From the NCBI RefSeq assembly GCF_003265705.1, contig NW_020312867.1:8655228-8719227 (forward strand): a stretch of DNA of 64,000 bases, given 5' to 3'. Positions 29,646 through 42,084 of the stretch are shown piece after piece. Made by a program: the position numbers and the translations under genes. The DNA comes from Callorhinus ursinus. Lineage: Eukaryota > Chordata > Mammalia > Carnivora > Otariidae. Positions within the stretch are counted from its first letter, which is position 1, and every line of letters starts with the position of its first letter. The notes beneath the pieces were generated by a model that was not told the origin of the DNA, ran no database searches, and saw nothing but the letters and a program-made list of their open reading frames with translations.

Positions 29646-30694
29646 GTAAACAATCCATCCTTCAATGACTTCCTTAGCACTTAGAGAAAAAAGGATCCCC
29701 ACCTTTTCTGGTACCCACCACAGCCTGTCCCCTTCACATCAGGTTCCCTGGGAAACAGGTGTTGAGAGGAATATTAATAAGCAGGTCATTTTCAGGGAGT
29801 ACTTTAGGATCCAATGGTAGCTAGGAGGAGCAGGGAGCGGAATTGTTTAGAAGAAGTTGAGCAGCAGTGAAGTCCTAAAGAAGACCTCAGTTGATCTCCT
29901 GTGGAGCTCTGGTGCTAGGATGTTTCTTCAGAGTTCTGAGCTGGGTTGAGAGGCTGGACCTTTACATCCCCATGTTGATGAGCCACTGGATGTGGCAATG
30001 TCCCAGGCATGACCTTGGGCATGGTGGCTCTCCTCAACTGAGGCCATCCCAAAGAGAGCTGACAGCTGAGGGCCATCTGCTCAGGCCTAGTGCATCGCAA
30101 CCTCCCCCACCCTCTGCACAGCCCCTTCCACCTCAATTCCTTGGGCTCAGGACATGGATTAACTGCATCCCCCTCTGAGCTCCTAAAGCTACCCCACCTC
30201 ACCCAAGCGTCCAGAGTTCTCTGACCCCTCTTGGTCTAACCTGGGCTTTACTAATTGGAAACATTTAGGATGAATATCATGGGGGACTGAGAAGCAGGTT
30301 CTTCTGGGATCTCTGAGTGCCTGGCTTTGGAGTGAGCTCTAGCAGAGGACAGAGGAAGGAGGAGAATGAACCTCAGAGCTGTGAAGTCAGATAAAACTTG
30401 GGTATAGAAACACAGAAGTCTCCCCACTGCACATTTCCTTGCCTTGTCACCCAAAGAGGGGCAAGAAGCAGAGATCCAGCTGAGGACAAGATGTTGACAT
30501 ACTTTTTAATAGACATAATTTTTGAAACAGTTTTACATTTAGAATAAAATTGTGACAATAGTACAGAGTTCCAGCTGTACACAGCTGCACACAGTTTCCC
30601 CTCTTATTAGCATCTGACAGTAGTGTGGTACATCTGTGATAATTAATGAGCCAATATTGGTACATTATTATTAACCAAAGTCCATAGTATATTT

Positions 30695-31065
30695 AGATTT
30701 TATCTTAGCTTGGGCTGCTATAACAAAACACCATAAACTGGATGCCTTGAAACAACAGGAACTTACTTCTCACAGTCCTGGAGGCTGGAAGTCTGAGATC
30801 AGGGTGCCAGGATAGTTGGGTTGTGATGAGAAGCCTCTGTGGCTGTAGACTGCTGACAACTTACATTCTCACGTGGTGGATGGGGTGAGCTGGCTGGCCT
30901 CTTTTCATGAGGGCATTGATCCCATTCGTGAGATCTCTGCCCTCAAGACCTCATTACCTGTCAAAGATCCCACCTCCAAATCCCATCACACTGGGGATTA
31001 GATTTCAACACATGCACTTTGGAGAGACAGAGACATTCACTCCAGAAGAGATTTCCTTAGTTTTT
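30695..31065 (-). repeat. MaLR-type LTR, antisense, block A
   Basis: Contains 'gggctgctataacaaaacac', 'ctcacagtcctggaggctgg' and 'cccacctccaaatcccatca', the complement of MLT1-like LTRs. The counterpart in block B is 62288-62650. Confidence 0.68.
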
Positions 31066-31652
31066 ACCCCATGTCCCTTTCTGTTCCAGAATTCCATGCA
31101 AGATACCACATTACATTTATTTGTCATGTCTCATTAGGTTTCTCTCATCTGTGACAACCTCTCCAACTTTCCCTGATGGTGATGGCCTGACAGTTTTGAG
31201 GTGTGCTGCTCAGCTATGTGGTGGAATGTCGTTGCAATTTGTCGGATGCATTTCTCTTAAGCAGACCGGGGTGATGAGCTTGGGGAGGAAGATCACAGAG
31301 GAAAAGTGCCGCTCTTATCACATTATATCAGGGAGCACACTGTGGCCGTGGTTTATGACTGCTGGTGAACTCATGATCACCTGGCTGAACTGTATTTTTC
31401 AGGGGTCCCCTCTGTAGTTACTCCTTTTTCCTCCTTTCCATTTTGTCCTCTTTGGAAGGGAGTCACAACAAGCAGCCTGCCCTTCATTCATGGGCAGTTA
31501 GGGTCCTCTCCTGAGGGTGAAGTATCTAGTTAAATCATTTGGGACTTTATGAACAGGATATTTTTTCTTCTCTCAATTTATTAATTTATTCAATTATTTA
31601 TTTATATCAATATGGGCTCAAAGTTATTTATTTCATATATGGGGTTATAGTC

Positions 31653-31995
31653 AGTCTTAGTCATTCAGGCAGCTATAACAAAATGTCCCAGACTGGGCGG
31701 CAAATAAACAAAAGAAAGCTCTTGCTCACAGCTGAGGAAGCTGGAGTCTGAGATCATGGAGATAGCGTGGTTGGGAGAGGGCCCTCTACAGATTTCTCTT
31801 TGTGTCCTCACATGGCTGAAGTGGCTGGGGAGCTCTGGGGGGCCTCTTCTATAAGGGCTAATCCCCATCATGAGGGTGGAGCCCTAATGACCTGCTCACC
31901 TTCCAGGGGTCCCACCTGCTAACACCATCATATGGGCTTGAGTATTCTAACACTTGAATTTTGTGGGGACAAGAACATTCAGACCAGAACAGAAC
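31653..31995 (-). repeat. Second MaLR-type LTR, antisense, block A
   Basis: 'cagctataacaaaatgtccc', 'ggaagctggagtctgagatc', 'cctaatgacctgctcacctt'. It parallels 63250-63500 in block B, which stops before the LTR's end because the block-B deletion junction at about 63500 falls inside it. Confidence 0.66.
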
Positions 31996-34247
31996 CAGAT
32001 ATACTACTTTACTTATTTGTTCCTCAAACTGTTACACTTTGACCATCGGGAGCTCTACCAGAAGGTTCCTGTACCTGTTTGACATACTCCAATTAGTGGG
32101 TTATTGTTTTGTTTTTTAAAGTTCCACTTGCTTACTTTCAGGATGATAAGAAATTCTGATAGAATTTTTAAACACAAGAAGAGAGTAGTAATATTTAACA
32201 AAATGGTTTTAGGTACATGCAGCAGATGATGGAATGAAAAAAGATGTTATTTAAAATCTGACATCTTGTAAAAACTGATGTCTTCAAGGAAGTATTCCCC
32301 AATTTATTTTTTAAAAATGTGATGGCCTAAAACATGGCCATCATTGTCTGGCAACTGTGGACTGAGACAGTCCCTTCTCTGTCAGAGTCCACATCCTATT
32401 TGAGGAAGAGACAAACACACACAGGCAGTTCTCACTTTGCATGGTGTTGACATGCATGAATGTCAGTTTCCACAGGTCAGTTAAATACCATCAGTCCCCA
32501 AAACTTGGTTTCAGTTTCATTTCCCATGGAGGAATTTTCCATGAGCAATTGCATGATGTACAAACTTTGCTGCCACCTCTTCTTTAGGCCACCAATCTCT
32601 ATGTAACTAACAGGTGCTCATCATGATAAGTAAGCATCAAATCTTTCAAAGCCTGTAGTGGTGGTTCTCTGTGACTCTGTTACTCACTTTCCCACAGAGA
32701 GCAATGCAGATGGTTGTGTTGTCTCCTGGTCTCCCAGTGAGGAACCCAGGCATTGTACAAAAGTGAATAGTGGCAAAAGGGAATTGGCACAAAGCTGAAA
32801 GTGTGATGTAGAAATGAAAAGAGATGAGACTGGAGGTGAAGTTTGAACTGAATGTGAGTGGGGCTCATGAAGGCATAGCTACCATGGGAATGGCAACTGG
32901 GATCCTGGTCCCCAGAGTGTGGATATGCAGCCAGAGGAGCAGAGTGAAGGCAAACTTACAACATCACTGAAGTCGTGGTGGTGGTTGTGGGGGGGGGGCA
33001 AAGGGTGAAAATGTCAAATTAATAATTATTCAATTAATAAATATTAATTAATTAAATATTCAAATTAATATTGTAAGGATTTCACAACATCAAAAGTGGA
33101 AGGGATGGAATGTTGGAAGTTGATCCCAGTTGAAACTGGAGTGATTCAGATGCTGGCTCTATATGGTCAACTATGTGATCAGAAGAGGTCAAGCACTGTG
33201 CACACTACTCTTGATGACTCTTTATAAAAAAATAAAACACTTCCCTTTTCAGTGTTTCTAATGTTTGAAATGACAGTACACCAAATAAATAATAGTTTTA
33301 TTGTTTTTTCATTTCTCTATACATTCATAACTGACAGTTGGAGAATTTCTGTGTTTTGAAAAATGTTTTTAAAGGTCACAGAAAAATTGTTTTTCTCCCA
33401 CTGATTATTGAGATGACTTTGCATGGTTTCAGCTGCACCATCATTGTTCTGTCCTGCACTATTGTGCAAAGTGAGCACTTATCATGTCAGCTAATCATAA
33501 GTACTAAGGAAACAATTTAATTAGGTTATGAGCTGTGGGAACACAGAGTGTGAGAGAGGAACTGATATCTTATATAGGGTGGTTTATGGAAAGGACTTTT
33601 AATAAAGTGATATGTCAGCAGAGCTTGAAAGAGGGAGTGAGTGAGTCATGCAGGTGCATAGGGGGAAGAAGTAGAAGAGAGACACAGTTTGACTTCCATT
33701 TCCATAGAATCACTGTGGCTTAAACTGGAGAGCCTGTTAGAGAAAAAGCAATAGTCCAGGAAGGGATGCTGGTGGAAGCAGCCCTGGGAGTGAGCAGTGT
33801 GCAGATTCTGGCTGGAGCTCACTGGGGTGTGGGAGGAGACTTGCACTCACTCCTGAGAGCTTTTCAGGAATTTTGCAAGTGAGTTGTTAAACACTGTTAG
33901 CCTGTAATTGGTCATAGTGGAAGTGTTGACACCACAGAAGTCCACAAGCACTACCAATCAGGCTTCTTTTCCCTTCTGAGAGTAGATTGTTTCACATTTA
34001 CCCTCCCACCACTGGTCACAGCATTCTGAAGGCAGAATTGAATGTGGGATATAAAGAAAGAATGTTAAGGATGACTCCAGGTTTCTGGACTGCCAGCTCG
34101 AGTACACGAGCAGTGGGGTTGGGAAGGATGAAGGTGACAGAACAGTGTTCCCATCACAGGGAGGAGGGACCCTTCCCGCTGGGACTGAAGAGTAGCATAT
34201 GTAGGCAAAGAGGAAGGAGAATAATTTTTCCTCTGCAAACCAGGATG
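31996..34247. other. Apparently unique sequence specific to block A
   Basis: About 2.2 kb with no recognised gene. There is an AT-rich patch at about 33010-33070 and a G run near 32992. The whole interval is missing from block B. If the SIRPB1-like gene's last exon is at 36.8-37.1 kb, this region is 3' flank or 3' UTR interrupted by the L1 at 34261-36815. Confidence 0.5.
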
Positions 34248-36828
34248 GGATGCATTCTATTTTTTTTTAATTTTATTTTATTATGTTATATTAGTCACCA
34301 TACAATACATCATTAGTTTTTGATGTAGTGATCCATGATTCATTGTTTTTGTATAACACCCAGTGCTCCATGCAATACATGCCCCCCTTAATACCCATCA
34401 CCAGGCTAACCCATCCCCCCACCCTCTCCCCTCTAACACCCTCAGTTTGTTTCTCAGAGTCCATAGTCTCTCATGGTTCATCTCTCCCTCCAATTCCCCC
34501 CCTTCATTTTTCCCTTCCTTCTCCTAATGTCCTCCATGCTATTTCTTATGTTCCACCAATAAGTGAAACGATATGATAATTGACTTTCTCTGCTTGACTT
34601 ATTTCACTTAGCATCATCTCCTCCAGTCCCATCCATGTTGATGTAAAAGTTGGGTATTCATCCTTTCTGATGGCTGAGTAATATGCCATTGTAGATATGG
34701 ACCACATCTTCTTTATCCATTCATCTGTTGAAGGGCATCTCGGCTCTCTCCACAGTTTGGCTATTGCGGACATTGCTGCTATGAACATTGGGGTGCATAT
34801 GGCCCTTCTTTTCACTACATCTGTGTCTTTGGGGTAAATACCCAGGAGTATAATTGCTGGGTCATAGGGTAGCTCTGTTTTTAAATTTTTGAGGCACCTC
34901 CACACTGTTTTCCAAAGTGGCTGTACCAACTTGCATTCCCACCAACAGTGTAAGAGGGTTCCCCTTTCTCCACAACCTTTCCAACATTTGTTGTTTCTTG
35001 CCTTGTCAATTTTTGCCATTCTGACTGGTGTAAGGTGGTATCTCAATGTGGTTTTGATTTGAATTTCCCTGATGGCTAATGATGATGAATATTTTTTCAT
35101 GTGTCTGTTAACCATTTGTATGTCTTCTTTGGAGAAGTGTCTGTTCAAGTCTTCTGCCCATTTTTTGACTTGATTATTTATTTTTTGGGTGTTGAGTTTG
35201 AGAAGTTCTTTATAGATCTTGGATACCAGCCCTTTATCTGTAGTGTCATTTGCAGATATGTTCTCCCATTCTGTGGATTGCCTCCTTGTTTTGTTGACTG
35301 TTTCCTTTGCTGTGCAGGAGCTTTTTATCTTGATCAAGTCCCAAAAGTTCATTTTTGCTTTTGTTTCACTAGCTTTTGGAGATGTATCTTGAAAGAAGTG
35401 GCTGTGGCCGATGTCGAAGAGGTTGCTGCCTATGTTCTTTAGGATTTTGACGGATTCCTGTCTCACATTGAGGTCTTTCATCCATTTTGAGTTTATCTTT
35501 ATGTATGGTGTTAGAGAATGATCGAGTTTCATTCTTCTGTATATAGCTGTCCAATTTTCCCAGCACCTTTTATTGAAGGGACTGTCTTTTTTCCATTGCA
35601 TATTTTTTCCTGCTTTGTTGAAGATTATTGACCATAGAGTTGAGGGTCCATATTTGGGCTCTCTATTCTGTTCCATTGGTCTATATGTCTGTTTTTGTGC
35701 CAGTACCATGTTGTCTTGGTGATCACTGCTTTGTAATATAGCTTGAAATTGGGCAATGTGATGCCCCCAGCTTTGTTTTTCTTTTTCAACATTTCCTTGG
35801 CGATTTGGGGTCTTTTATGATTCCATACAAATTTTAGGATTGTTTGTTCCAGCACTTTGAAAAATGTCATTGGAATTTTGATCAGGATAGCATTGAAGGT
35901 ATAGATTGCTCTGGGTAGCATAGACATTTTAACAATGTTTATTCTTCGGATCCATGAGCATGGCATGTTTTTCCATCTTTTTGTGTCTTCTTCAATTTCT
36001 TTCATGAGTGTTCTGTAGTTCCGAGAGTATAGATTCTTTACCTCTTTGATTAGGTTTATTCCTTAATCCCCAAACCAGGCAAAGACCCCATCAAAAAGGA
36101 GAATTTCAGACCAATGAATATGGATTCCAAAATCCTCAACAAAATCCTAGCTAATAGGATCCAACAAAACATTAAAAGGATCATCCACCACGACCAAGTG
36201 GGATTTATCCCCGGGATGCAAGGGTGGTTGAACATTTGCAAATCAATCAATGTGATAGAACACATTAATAAGATGAGGGAGAAGAACTGTATGGTCCTCT
36301 CAATTGATGCAGAAAAAGCATTTGACAAAATACAACATCCTTTCCTGATTAAAACTCTTCAGAGTATAGGGATAGAGGGAACATTCCTCAAGTTCATAAA
36401 ATCCATCTATGAAAAACCCACAGGAAATATCATCCTCAATAACGAAAAGCTGGGAGCCTTTCCCTTAAGATCAGGAACACGTCAAGGATGCCCACTCTCA
36501 CCACTATTGCTCAGCATAGTACTAGAAGTCCTAGCAACAGCAATCAGAGAACAAAAAGAAATAAAAGGTATTCAAGTTGGCAAAGAAGAAGTCAAACTCT
36601 CTCTTTTTGCAGATGACATGATACTTTATGTGGAAAACCCAAAAGACTCCACCCCCAAATTACTAGAACTCATGCAGCAATTCAGTAATGTGACAGGATA
36701 CAAAATCAATGCACAGAAATCAGTTGCTTTCTTATACACTAACAATGCAACTGTAGAAAGAGAAATTAGGGAAATGATTCCATTTACAATAGCACCAAAA
36801 ACCATAAGATACCTCGGATGCTTTCTAT
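34248..36828 (-). mobile_element. 5'-inverted (twin-primed) L1 with 13-bp target-site duplication
   Basis: The 3' part (34261 to about 36060) is antisense L1 from the poly(A) tail through 3' UTR into ORF2, and contains a 387-codon open frame (34546-35709). At about 36061 orientation flips: 36061-36815 is sense ORF2. The sense segment ends at 'TIRYLG' and the antisense segment begins at the next residues, 'INLIKEV', so the two halves are adjacent in the parent element. Flanking copies GGATGCATTCTAT (34248-34260) and GGATGCTTTCTAT (36816-36828) differ at one base. Length is about 2.55 kb. Confidence 0.93.
36114..36827 (+). pseudogene. L1 ORF2 reverse-transcriptase segment in the inverted part
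   Basis: About 235 in-frame L1 codons in sense orientation with the RT palm. Seen are 'GFIPGMQGW', '[15 protein letters not shown]' (motif A), '[16 protein letters not shown]' (motif B), and '[12 protein letters not shown]' (motif C, catalytic aspartates). The frame runs on past the L1 end into flanking DNA to 36914. It lacks the endonuclease and C-terminal domain and so is an isolated fragment, well preserved because the insertion is not very old. Confidence 0.9.
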
Positions 36829-37071
36829 TAAGACCCAATGGAGAACCTAACCAAGGCTGGGGAGGCTGGGGCTTGGCAGGAATAACTCCTGAAAGCATGG
36901 ACATAAGTGTGTAGTTCGTGGCCACAGTCTCCAGGAGATGGATGAGAGATACCTGGTCTGTGTAGATGTGACTTGTTTCTCACAAGTCTCTGCATCAGTC
37001 CCCAGAGCAAGTTCCCATGGTCCCTGCTGAGGATCTGATATGAAGACCCAGCTCTGGGAGCATCAAAGACT
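36829..37071 (-). other. Candidate 3'-terminal exon of the SIRPB1-like gene
   Basis: On the minus strand a strong pyrimidine tract ('cacctcctgctgctccttct') ends in CAG just before 37071. Joined to the phase-1 T left by the TM exon at 37879, the first bases AG would make TAG, giving a tail that stops right after the TM exon, as in SIRPB1-type short-tail receptors. The twin-primed L1 begins about 240 bp further on, so it would lie in the 3' UTR. This is an inference from splice-signal appearance only; transcript data are needed. Confidence 0.3.
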
Positions 37072-37878
37072 CTGAGAAGGAGCAGCAGGAGGTGTGGGCA
37101 GCTGGGTCTCTGGGGGAAGCAAGGCATTTGGAGCAGGGTTGTTGTGGAAGCTTCTAGTTGTTCCTTCTCTTAGGCTGGATCCCTCAGGGAAGGAAGGAGG
37201 CAGCAGACACTGAGGGTGGCATGTAGCAGGGGAGGAAGGTAGGTGCCGTAGGACCCATGTTCACCACAGTTAATTATCTGCTCATCATTCCAGAAATGTT
37301 CCCCATGTGTCTCCTATGTCCTTGGTGCTATTTTCCTCCTGGGACACCTGTTGTGAGAGGACAGGCAGCCCCTGATATAGGATTCTGCCACCTAAGCCTT
37401 CATCCCTTAGGGCCTGATCCCCATCCCCATTCCCTCTTGTCTGTCCCACAGAGGGACAGGCAGGAGCCATCCTTAGAGCCGTCATCTGGCACCTGTCAGC
37501 ATTCTCTTAGATGTGGACTCCTTGCACCCAAAGGACACCAGTGCTCAAATAATTTAGAGATTGTCTCCAAGGGTTCCTCCCACCTAGCTGCCTCTCATTC
37601 AGCCCCTCTGCCCACTTCCTTCCCAGAATCCCTAGGACCCTGTGCAAATCCCTTAATAGCCTTTGACTCCACCCACCTCCTACAGATCCCCACATGTTTC
37701 TTGGGAGTTTGGAACATCTCAGAGGGATACCAGAGATTCCTGAGGGTATGGAGATAGATGTGCCCTGCTCTTTACTCCAGGTGGGTGCTGACCTTGTGTG
37801 ACCTGTGTGTTGCCCATCTTCCTGACCTGGCTCCTTCTGGGACTGAAATTTGCTTGCCATCCCTGACCCACAACTTAC

Positions 37879-37986
37879 AGTCAGATCTTCTCTTTCTGTG
37901 GGCATAGATGGCAGAGACAGTGATGAGCAGCAGCAGCTTTGGGCCCAGAGTGACAGCTACCAGGAGTAGCGTAGACAGCTCTGGGT
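37879..37986 (-). CDS. SIRPB1: SIRPB1-like transmembrane exon (lysine-containing)
   Basis: 108 bp, 36 codons, acceptor CATTTCCAG before 37986 and donor T|GTAAGT after 37879, phase 1-1. It encodes a short stalk, 'DPELST', then a helix 'LLLVAVTLGPKLLLLITV' and a basic tip 'HRKRRSD'. The lysine in mid-membrane (LGPKLLLL) is the residue by which SIRPB1-type receptors contact the aspartate of DAP12. The last base, T, would complete a stop if the next exon begins GA or AG. A close copy with the same boundaries is at 63878-63985. Confidence 0.9.
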
Positions 37987-40900
37987 CTGGAAATGAAGAG
38001 ATAGGAGGCACCATCAGAGTAGGCATCTAGGTCCTATTCCCAGGGGCCTCCATTTACTCTATCCCAGGTGATTCAAACTTATTAATGCTCTGGAGGTCAT
38101 TAATATCCTCCCCTGTGATCAGGTTCAAGGCAGAATTTGGCGTAAGAAGTTCTTCAATCACTCATCCCTTTCTTACTGCCAGGTGGGAAGAGATGGGGAG
38201 AATGAGCACTCAGTAACATGTAAGTTTGGCTTACTGCTTGGTCCTCACACCCAATTGGGTAGGTCGTATACCCTCTATCTGATGAGGAAAGAGGCTCATA
38301 GTTTATAGAGGGTCAAAAGATGAGGTGGTTCAGGCCCAGGGATATTCCTCACTGCTATCCTGCAGGATGATTCTGAGAACTTGTCTTTGGACCAAGACAA
38401 ATCCAAACTCTGAGGGTCATAGGGACAAACGTCAGCCTGGCCTCAAGTGGAGTGAGAATAGATGTCATGGTCAGTGAGAGGCAAGGCTGCCCTGCTTTGC
38501 TCCATGCACAGGGCTTAAAGACTCTATGTACAAAGGTGAGGAGACCTGCTGGCTGGACAACACACCGGGGAGGCAAGGAAATGGGGTCTAATGCTCAGGA
38601 GGGTTTCAAACACCATCCAGGCCACCTGGACCCCAGTGTCAATGTCAGCTGACATCTTTCTGTTTGACATAGAGGTTGGATCTGTAAATACAGCTTCAGA
38701 TTCTTTAACTTTTTACAATGACTGGTTTTTGTTTTTATATTATTCAAAGAAATTGAAATAATTTTTGAAATATATGGGATAATTTTAAAGGAAGGAGCAG
38801 AGAGCTCACCATATTTGCCCCTGGCATATTAGAGGATGGCAGATCTCTGCTGGGTGGCCCTCTGGACTTTTTCTCAGTTGAAAGAGCTGTATTGCCCATG
38901 TTTGCACCTGCTTCTAGAGGGCAGCCTTCAGCAGAGGTCTGGAGGACGTGGGGATACAGAGGCTTAGCCCCTCTGCTGGATTTAATATACTCAAAAAGAG
39001 CATCCAGCATGCCAGCTCTCTGTCTGAGGCTGAGTCTTGCTGTACTGCACTGTTTTTAACATCTCCCTTTGCCAGTCCTGCCTCCTTCCCTTTCTCACAA
39101 ATGTGGATTAGCAGTACTCCACAGTGAGCTTTCTCTCTTCTCATATCATCTTAGAGTCTGCTTCCAGGGAAGCTGACATGTAGGGTTTGTCTGGGAGGGG
39201 TTTGGATTGCCAGCTCTAATGGGCACTGTTGGACATGGGTCTCTATCAGCTGGCTGGCCAAGATGTCCCCAGCCCTGATGGGAGGTAGAGCAGGGTAGGT
39301 CCCAGTTTGCCCTGCTACTGTCACTGCTGAAACCTCACTGTGGTGACCTGGGTTGGTATAAGCAGAGGAGGGGAGTATCCTTGCATTCTGGTAATGAGTT
39401 GATCATTATAAGAACTACAGGTTGGGTGGCTATTGCTGGGCATCAGTCCTTCACAGAAAGACAATACAATGTGAAGACCAATTGATCACACAGGAAAAGT
39501 TCTTTGTGAACGTCAGAAGAGTTCCAGGCAACATTGTAGACTGTTACCTCCTAGAGCTGAAGGGCAGAAAAAGCTTGAGGACATAATTGGGTCCGATATA
39601 ATCATAAGAGCATCAGCGCCACAGAGAGGATTGAATTCTCGGCTACAGGGCACCTGTTTGCCAAAATAGGGCTGTGATGGGAAACATGGGAAAGACATAC
39701 TGAAATGTGGGATAGGGACACTGGGGCCAAGGCATTCAAAGCCCACAAGGTGCTAGTTGGCTGGTGAGGACAAGGCAACAGTTTAGCTACTCATCTCGGA
39801 ATATAGCCTCTTAACTCAAAGAAAAAACAATAAAAGGACAGTAAATTCTATGGAAAACTGGTTCTCAGTAGTCCTTGAAGAGCAATGCCCAAACTGTGAA
39901 ATCTCTGGGAGAAAAAGAGAAAAATCATGAAATTCAAATGCACAATTTCCTATGTGATTGCCCTGCTACCTTCATCAGCCACAGGAAAGGGCAGGAGAAA
40001 CAGACAAGGGCAGGTAGCCAAGGAACCTGAGAATTATTTGGAAATCCCTTCAACAATATTAAATCCAGCTTAAATTAGAAAATACTGGAAATGTGTCCTG
40101 TGGTCCAGACACAGATTTGAAACCCCTTCCAAAGTATGCCTGGCCCAAGAGGGTTGGGCTGGCACCCCCAGAATCTGTAAATATGGTATCTTACCCTGCA
40201 AGAGCAACTGCATGGTAATTAGCTAGGGTCTTGAGGGGATCGTTATCTTGGACTATGGGAATTGGAGCCACAGAGACCCTTAAAGTGAAGGAGGGAGGCC
40301 GGAAAGTGGGAGCAAGAGGCATGACAACCACAGCAGAGGTTAGTGCATGCAGGGGCCTTGGCAGAGGAATGGGGCTGCTTCTAGGAGTTGGAACAGCAAG
40401 GACACAGACTCCCACAGAGCCCCCAGAAGGAATGCAGTTCTGCCACCCTATTTTAGTCTTTATACCTCTAGCAATGGGAGTTAATGAATGTGTGTTGTTT
40501 TAAGCTATTAAGTGTGTGCTAATTATTACAGCAGCAATAAAAATACAGAGAGGCATGGAAATTTTAAAAGGACAGATATGAATAAAAGGGTCAGGCACAA
40601 TTTAAAAATGCATAAAAGGAGGGGGGAAAAGAAAAGAAAAAACAATAAAATTGAAAAGAGAAGTAATAGAGAAAATCGCTGAAACAAAAGTGGACTCTTT
40701 GAAAAGATTGGTAAATTTGAAACACTTCTAGGATTTTTGACAACAAACACTATAAGAAATGACACATTTCCAATATGAAGAATGAAACGGGATATCACTA
40801 CCGACCCTACAGACATTAAGGATAACAAGGTAATATTATGAGCAGCTCTATGGGCAGAAATTTGACAACTCAGAGAAAATGGACCGAATTCCTCAAAAGC

Positions 40901-41652
40901 ACAACTTGGCATGAGCATCCAATATGAAAGAAGAATTTGAGTAGCCCTAGCCATTCAGATTCTTTTCAAATCAACAAAAGAATTATGGAGGCCCAGGTGT
41001 TTCACAGGAAAACTCGTTCAAGCATTTACAGATGAACTAAAACCAAGTTAGATGCAGAAAATAAAGTTATAGTAGATGTTTCAGAAAATCGGAATATATA
41101 TTCCATTTTAGATGATATGAGGGAATTATTGTTAATTTTATGAAGTGTGTAATCGTATTGGTTTTGTAGACAAAGCAATGTCATTAATCACATGACTACA
41201 GAATTGTGGATTCCATTTGCGACTAGATGTGCATCCATGACTAAGTCGTTAGTGGACACGATGCAACTTCTGCATACTTCTGGTTTTACGAGGTATTTGC
41301 TGGGATGATGATGAAAAAGTCTACAAGGAATAAAAATCACACCCAGTTGAGAAGAACAAGAGGAGGGGCTAGCTGGTCTGGCATTGTGACGTAATCACTG
41401 TCAGGTGAAGAAGCAGGAGGCAGGACCCTAACAACAAGATCATCTCCCTCCCTCTCTTCTTCCTTTCGCTAATGCATATTTATGTCAAAAGATCTACAAG
41501 TATATCAAGTCTTACCATTGATCATCCTGGAATGTGGGTTTTGGGAGAAAGGAGCTCACATCAAAATTCTAGTTTATATCTATAGACTTTTTCACATAAA
41601 AAAAAAACAAAAGGTAAAATTTAAATGCCAGATCATGTGGCACAAGTCTCAC
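37987..41652. other. Intron between C1-2 and TM exons, with an old L1 fragment
   Basis: 3.7 kb without a further recognisable Ig exon. Old L1 sense ORF2 text occupies about 40640-41040 ('gaaatgacacatttccaata', 'aggataacaaggtaatatta') and L1-like 3' text to about 41290. The remaining sequence looks unique; open frames of 60-90 codons on either strand have no family features. Confidence 0.6.
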
Positions 41653-41982
41653 CAGAGTTTCCATCTGTACACTGGCCTTTTTGGTGGGCAGAGGTCTCCA
41701 GTATATGGCTTTTGGTGACCACCCACTGGCCATCATGCTTCACCTTGCAGGTGAGCACCATCTCCTCTGTGAGGGCAGATAAATTCACCAGAAGCCAGCT
41801 AATCCAGTTAAAGATCCCATCCTTGTTCTCTGTGATGCTTGAGGTCGTTTCTGTTCGGGACACGTTTCCGTTCTCCAACCAGGTCAGCTGTAGGCGCTGG
41901 GGGTAGAACTTCATTGCTTGGCACGTGACCTTCACCTGGTTCTCTGCAATGCATTGCTGGGAAACCACCAAGATGGGTGGAA
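41653..41982 (-). CDS. SIRPB1: SIRPB1-like second C1-set Ig domain exon
   Basis: 330 bp, 110 codons, acceptor CTGTTTCAG before 41982, donor G|GTGAGA after 41653, phase 1-1. It encodes a C1-set domain beginning 'VPPILVVSQQ', with 'VKVTCQAMKFYPQRLQLTW' (first cysteine and core tryptophan) and 'MVLTCKVKHDGQ' (second cysteine), followed by a stalk 'QKGQCTDGNSG'. 'ENGNVSRTETTSS' carries an N-glycosylation site and is a SIRP hallmark. An extra cysteine, C in 'SQQCIAENQ', and another in the stalk (QCTDG) could form an additional bond or a dimer; SIRPB1 is known as a disulphide-linked homodimer. Confidence 0.92.
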
Positions 41983-42084
41983 CTGAAACAGCATAGAGCA
42001 GAAGCTCTGACCTTATGGAATAGACAGATCACAGGGGAAGGGCTCCAGAACTTAGCTCACATGACACAGCAAAAGAATCACCCA

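Larger units (their letters stand above)
17407..38000. repeat. Tandem segmental duplication, block A
   Basis: Sequence from about 17407 ('gctatataaacaggggaact') is collinear with block B from about 57677. Matches include 17407-18630 with 57677-58890, 27205-31903 with 58910-63500, and 37509-38000 with 63505-64000. By eye identity is high (roughly 85-90%, not computed) with many small differences. Block A contains two long pieces absent from B (about 18.63-27.20 kb and 31.90-37.51 kb). The duplicated content is SIRP exons (signal at 27.8 kb, TM at 37.9 kb), two antisense MaLR LTRs and a TATGG-type repeat. The right limit of A cannot be set because B leaves the window. Confidence 0.88.

Noticed and set aside
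29380..29702. Tyr/His/Ile-rich open frames of about 90 codons on both strands
   Set aside because: They come from the TATGG-type repeat, and the block-B copy has a different length; there is no coding pattern.
34546..35709. 387-codon frame, the longest in the window
   Set aside because: It is an L1 ORF2 C-terminal remnant of the twin-primed insertion, not a host gene.
36828..37127. 99-codon minus-strand frame with a leucine-rich start resembling a signal peptide
   Set aside because: The leucine run is the pyrimidine tract of a likely splice acceptor; the frame is not SIRP-like and runs into the L1 end.
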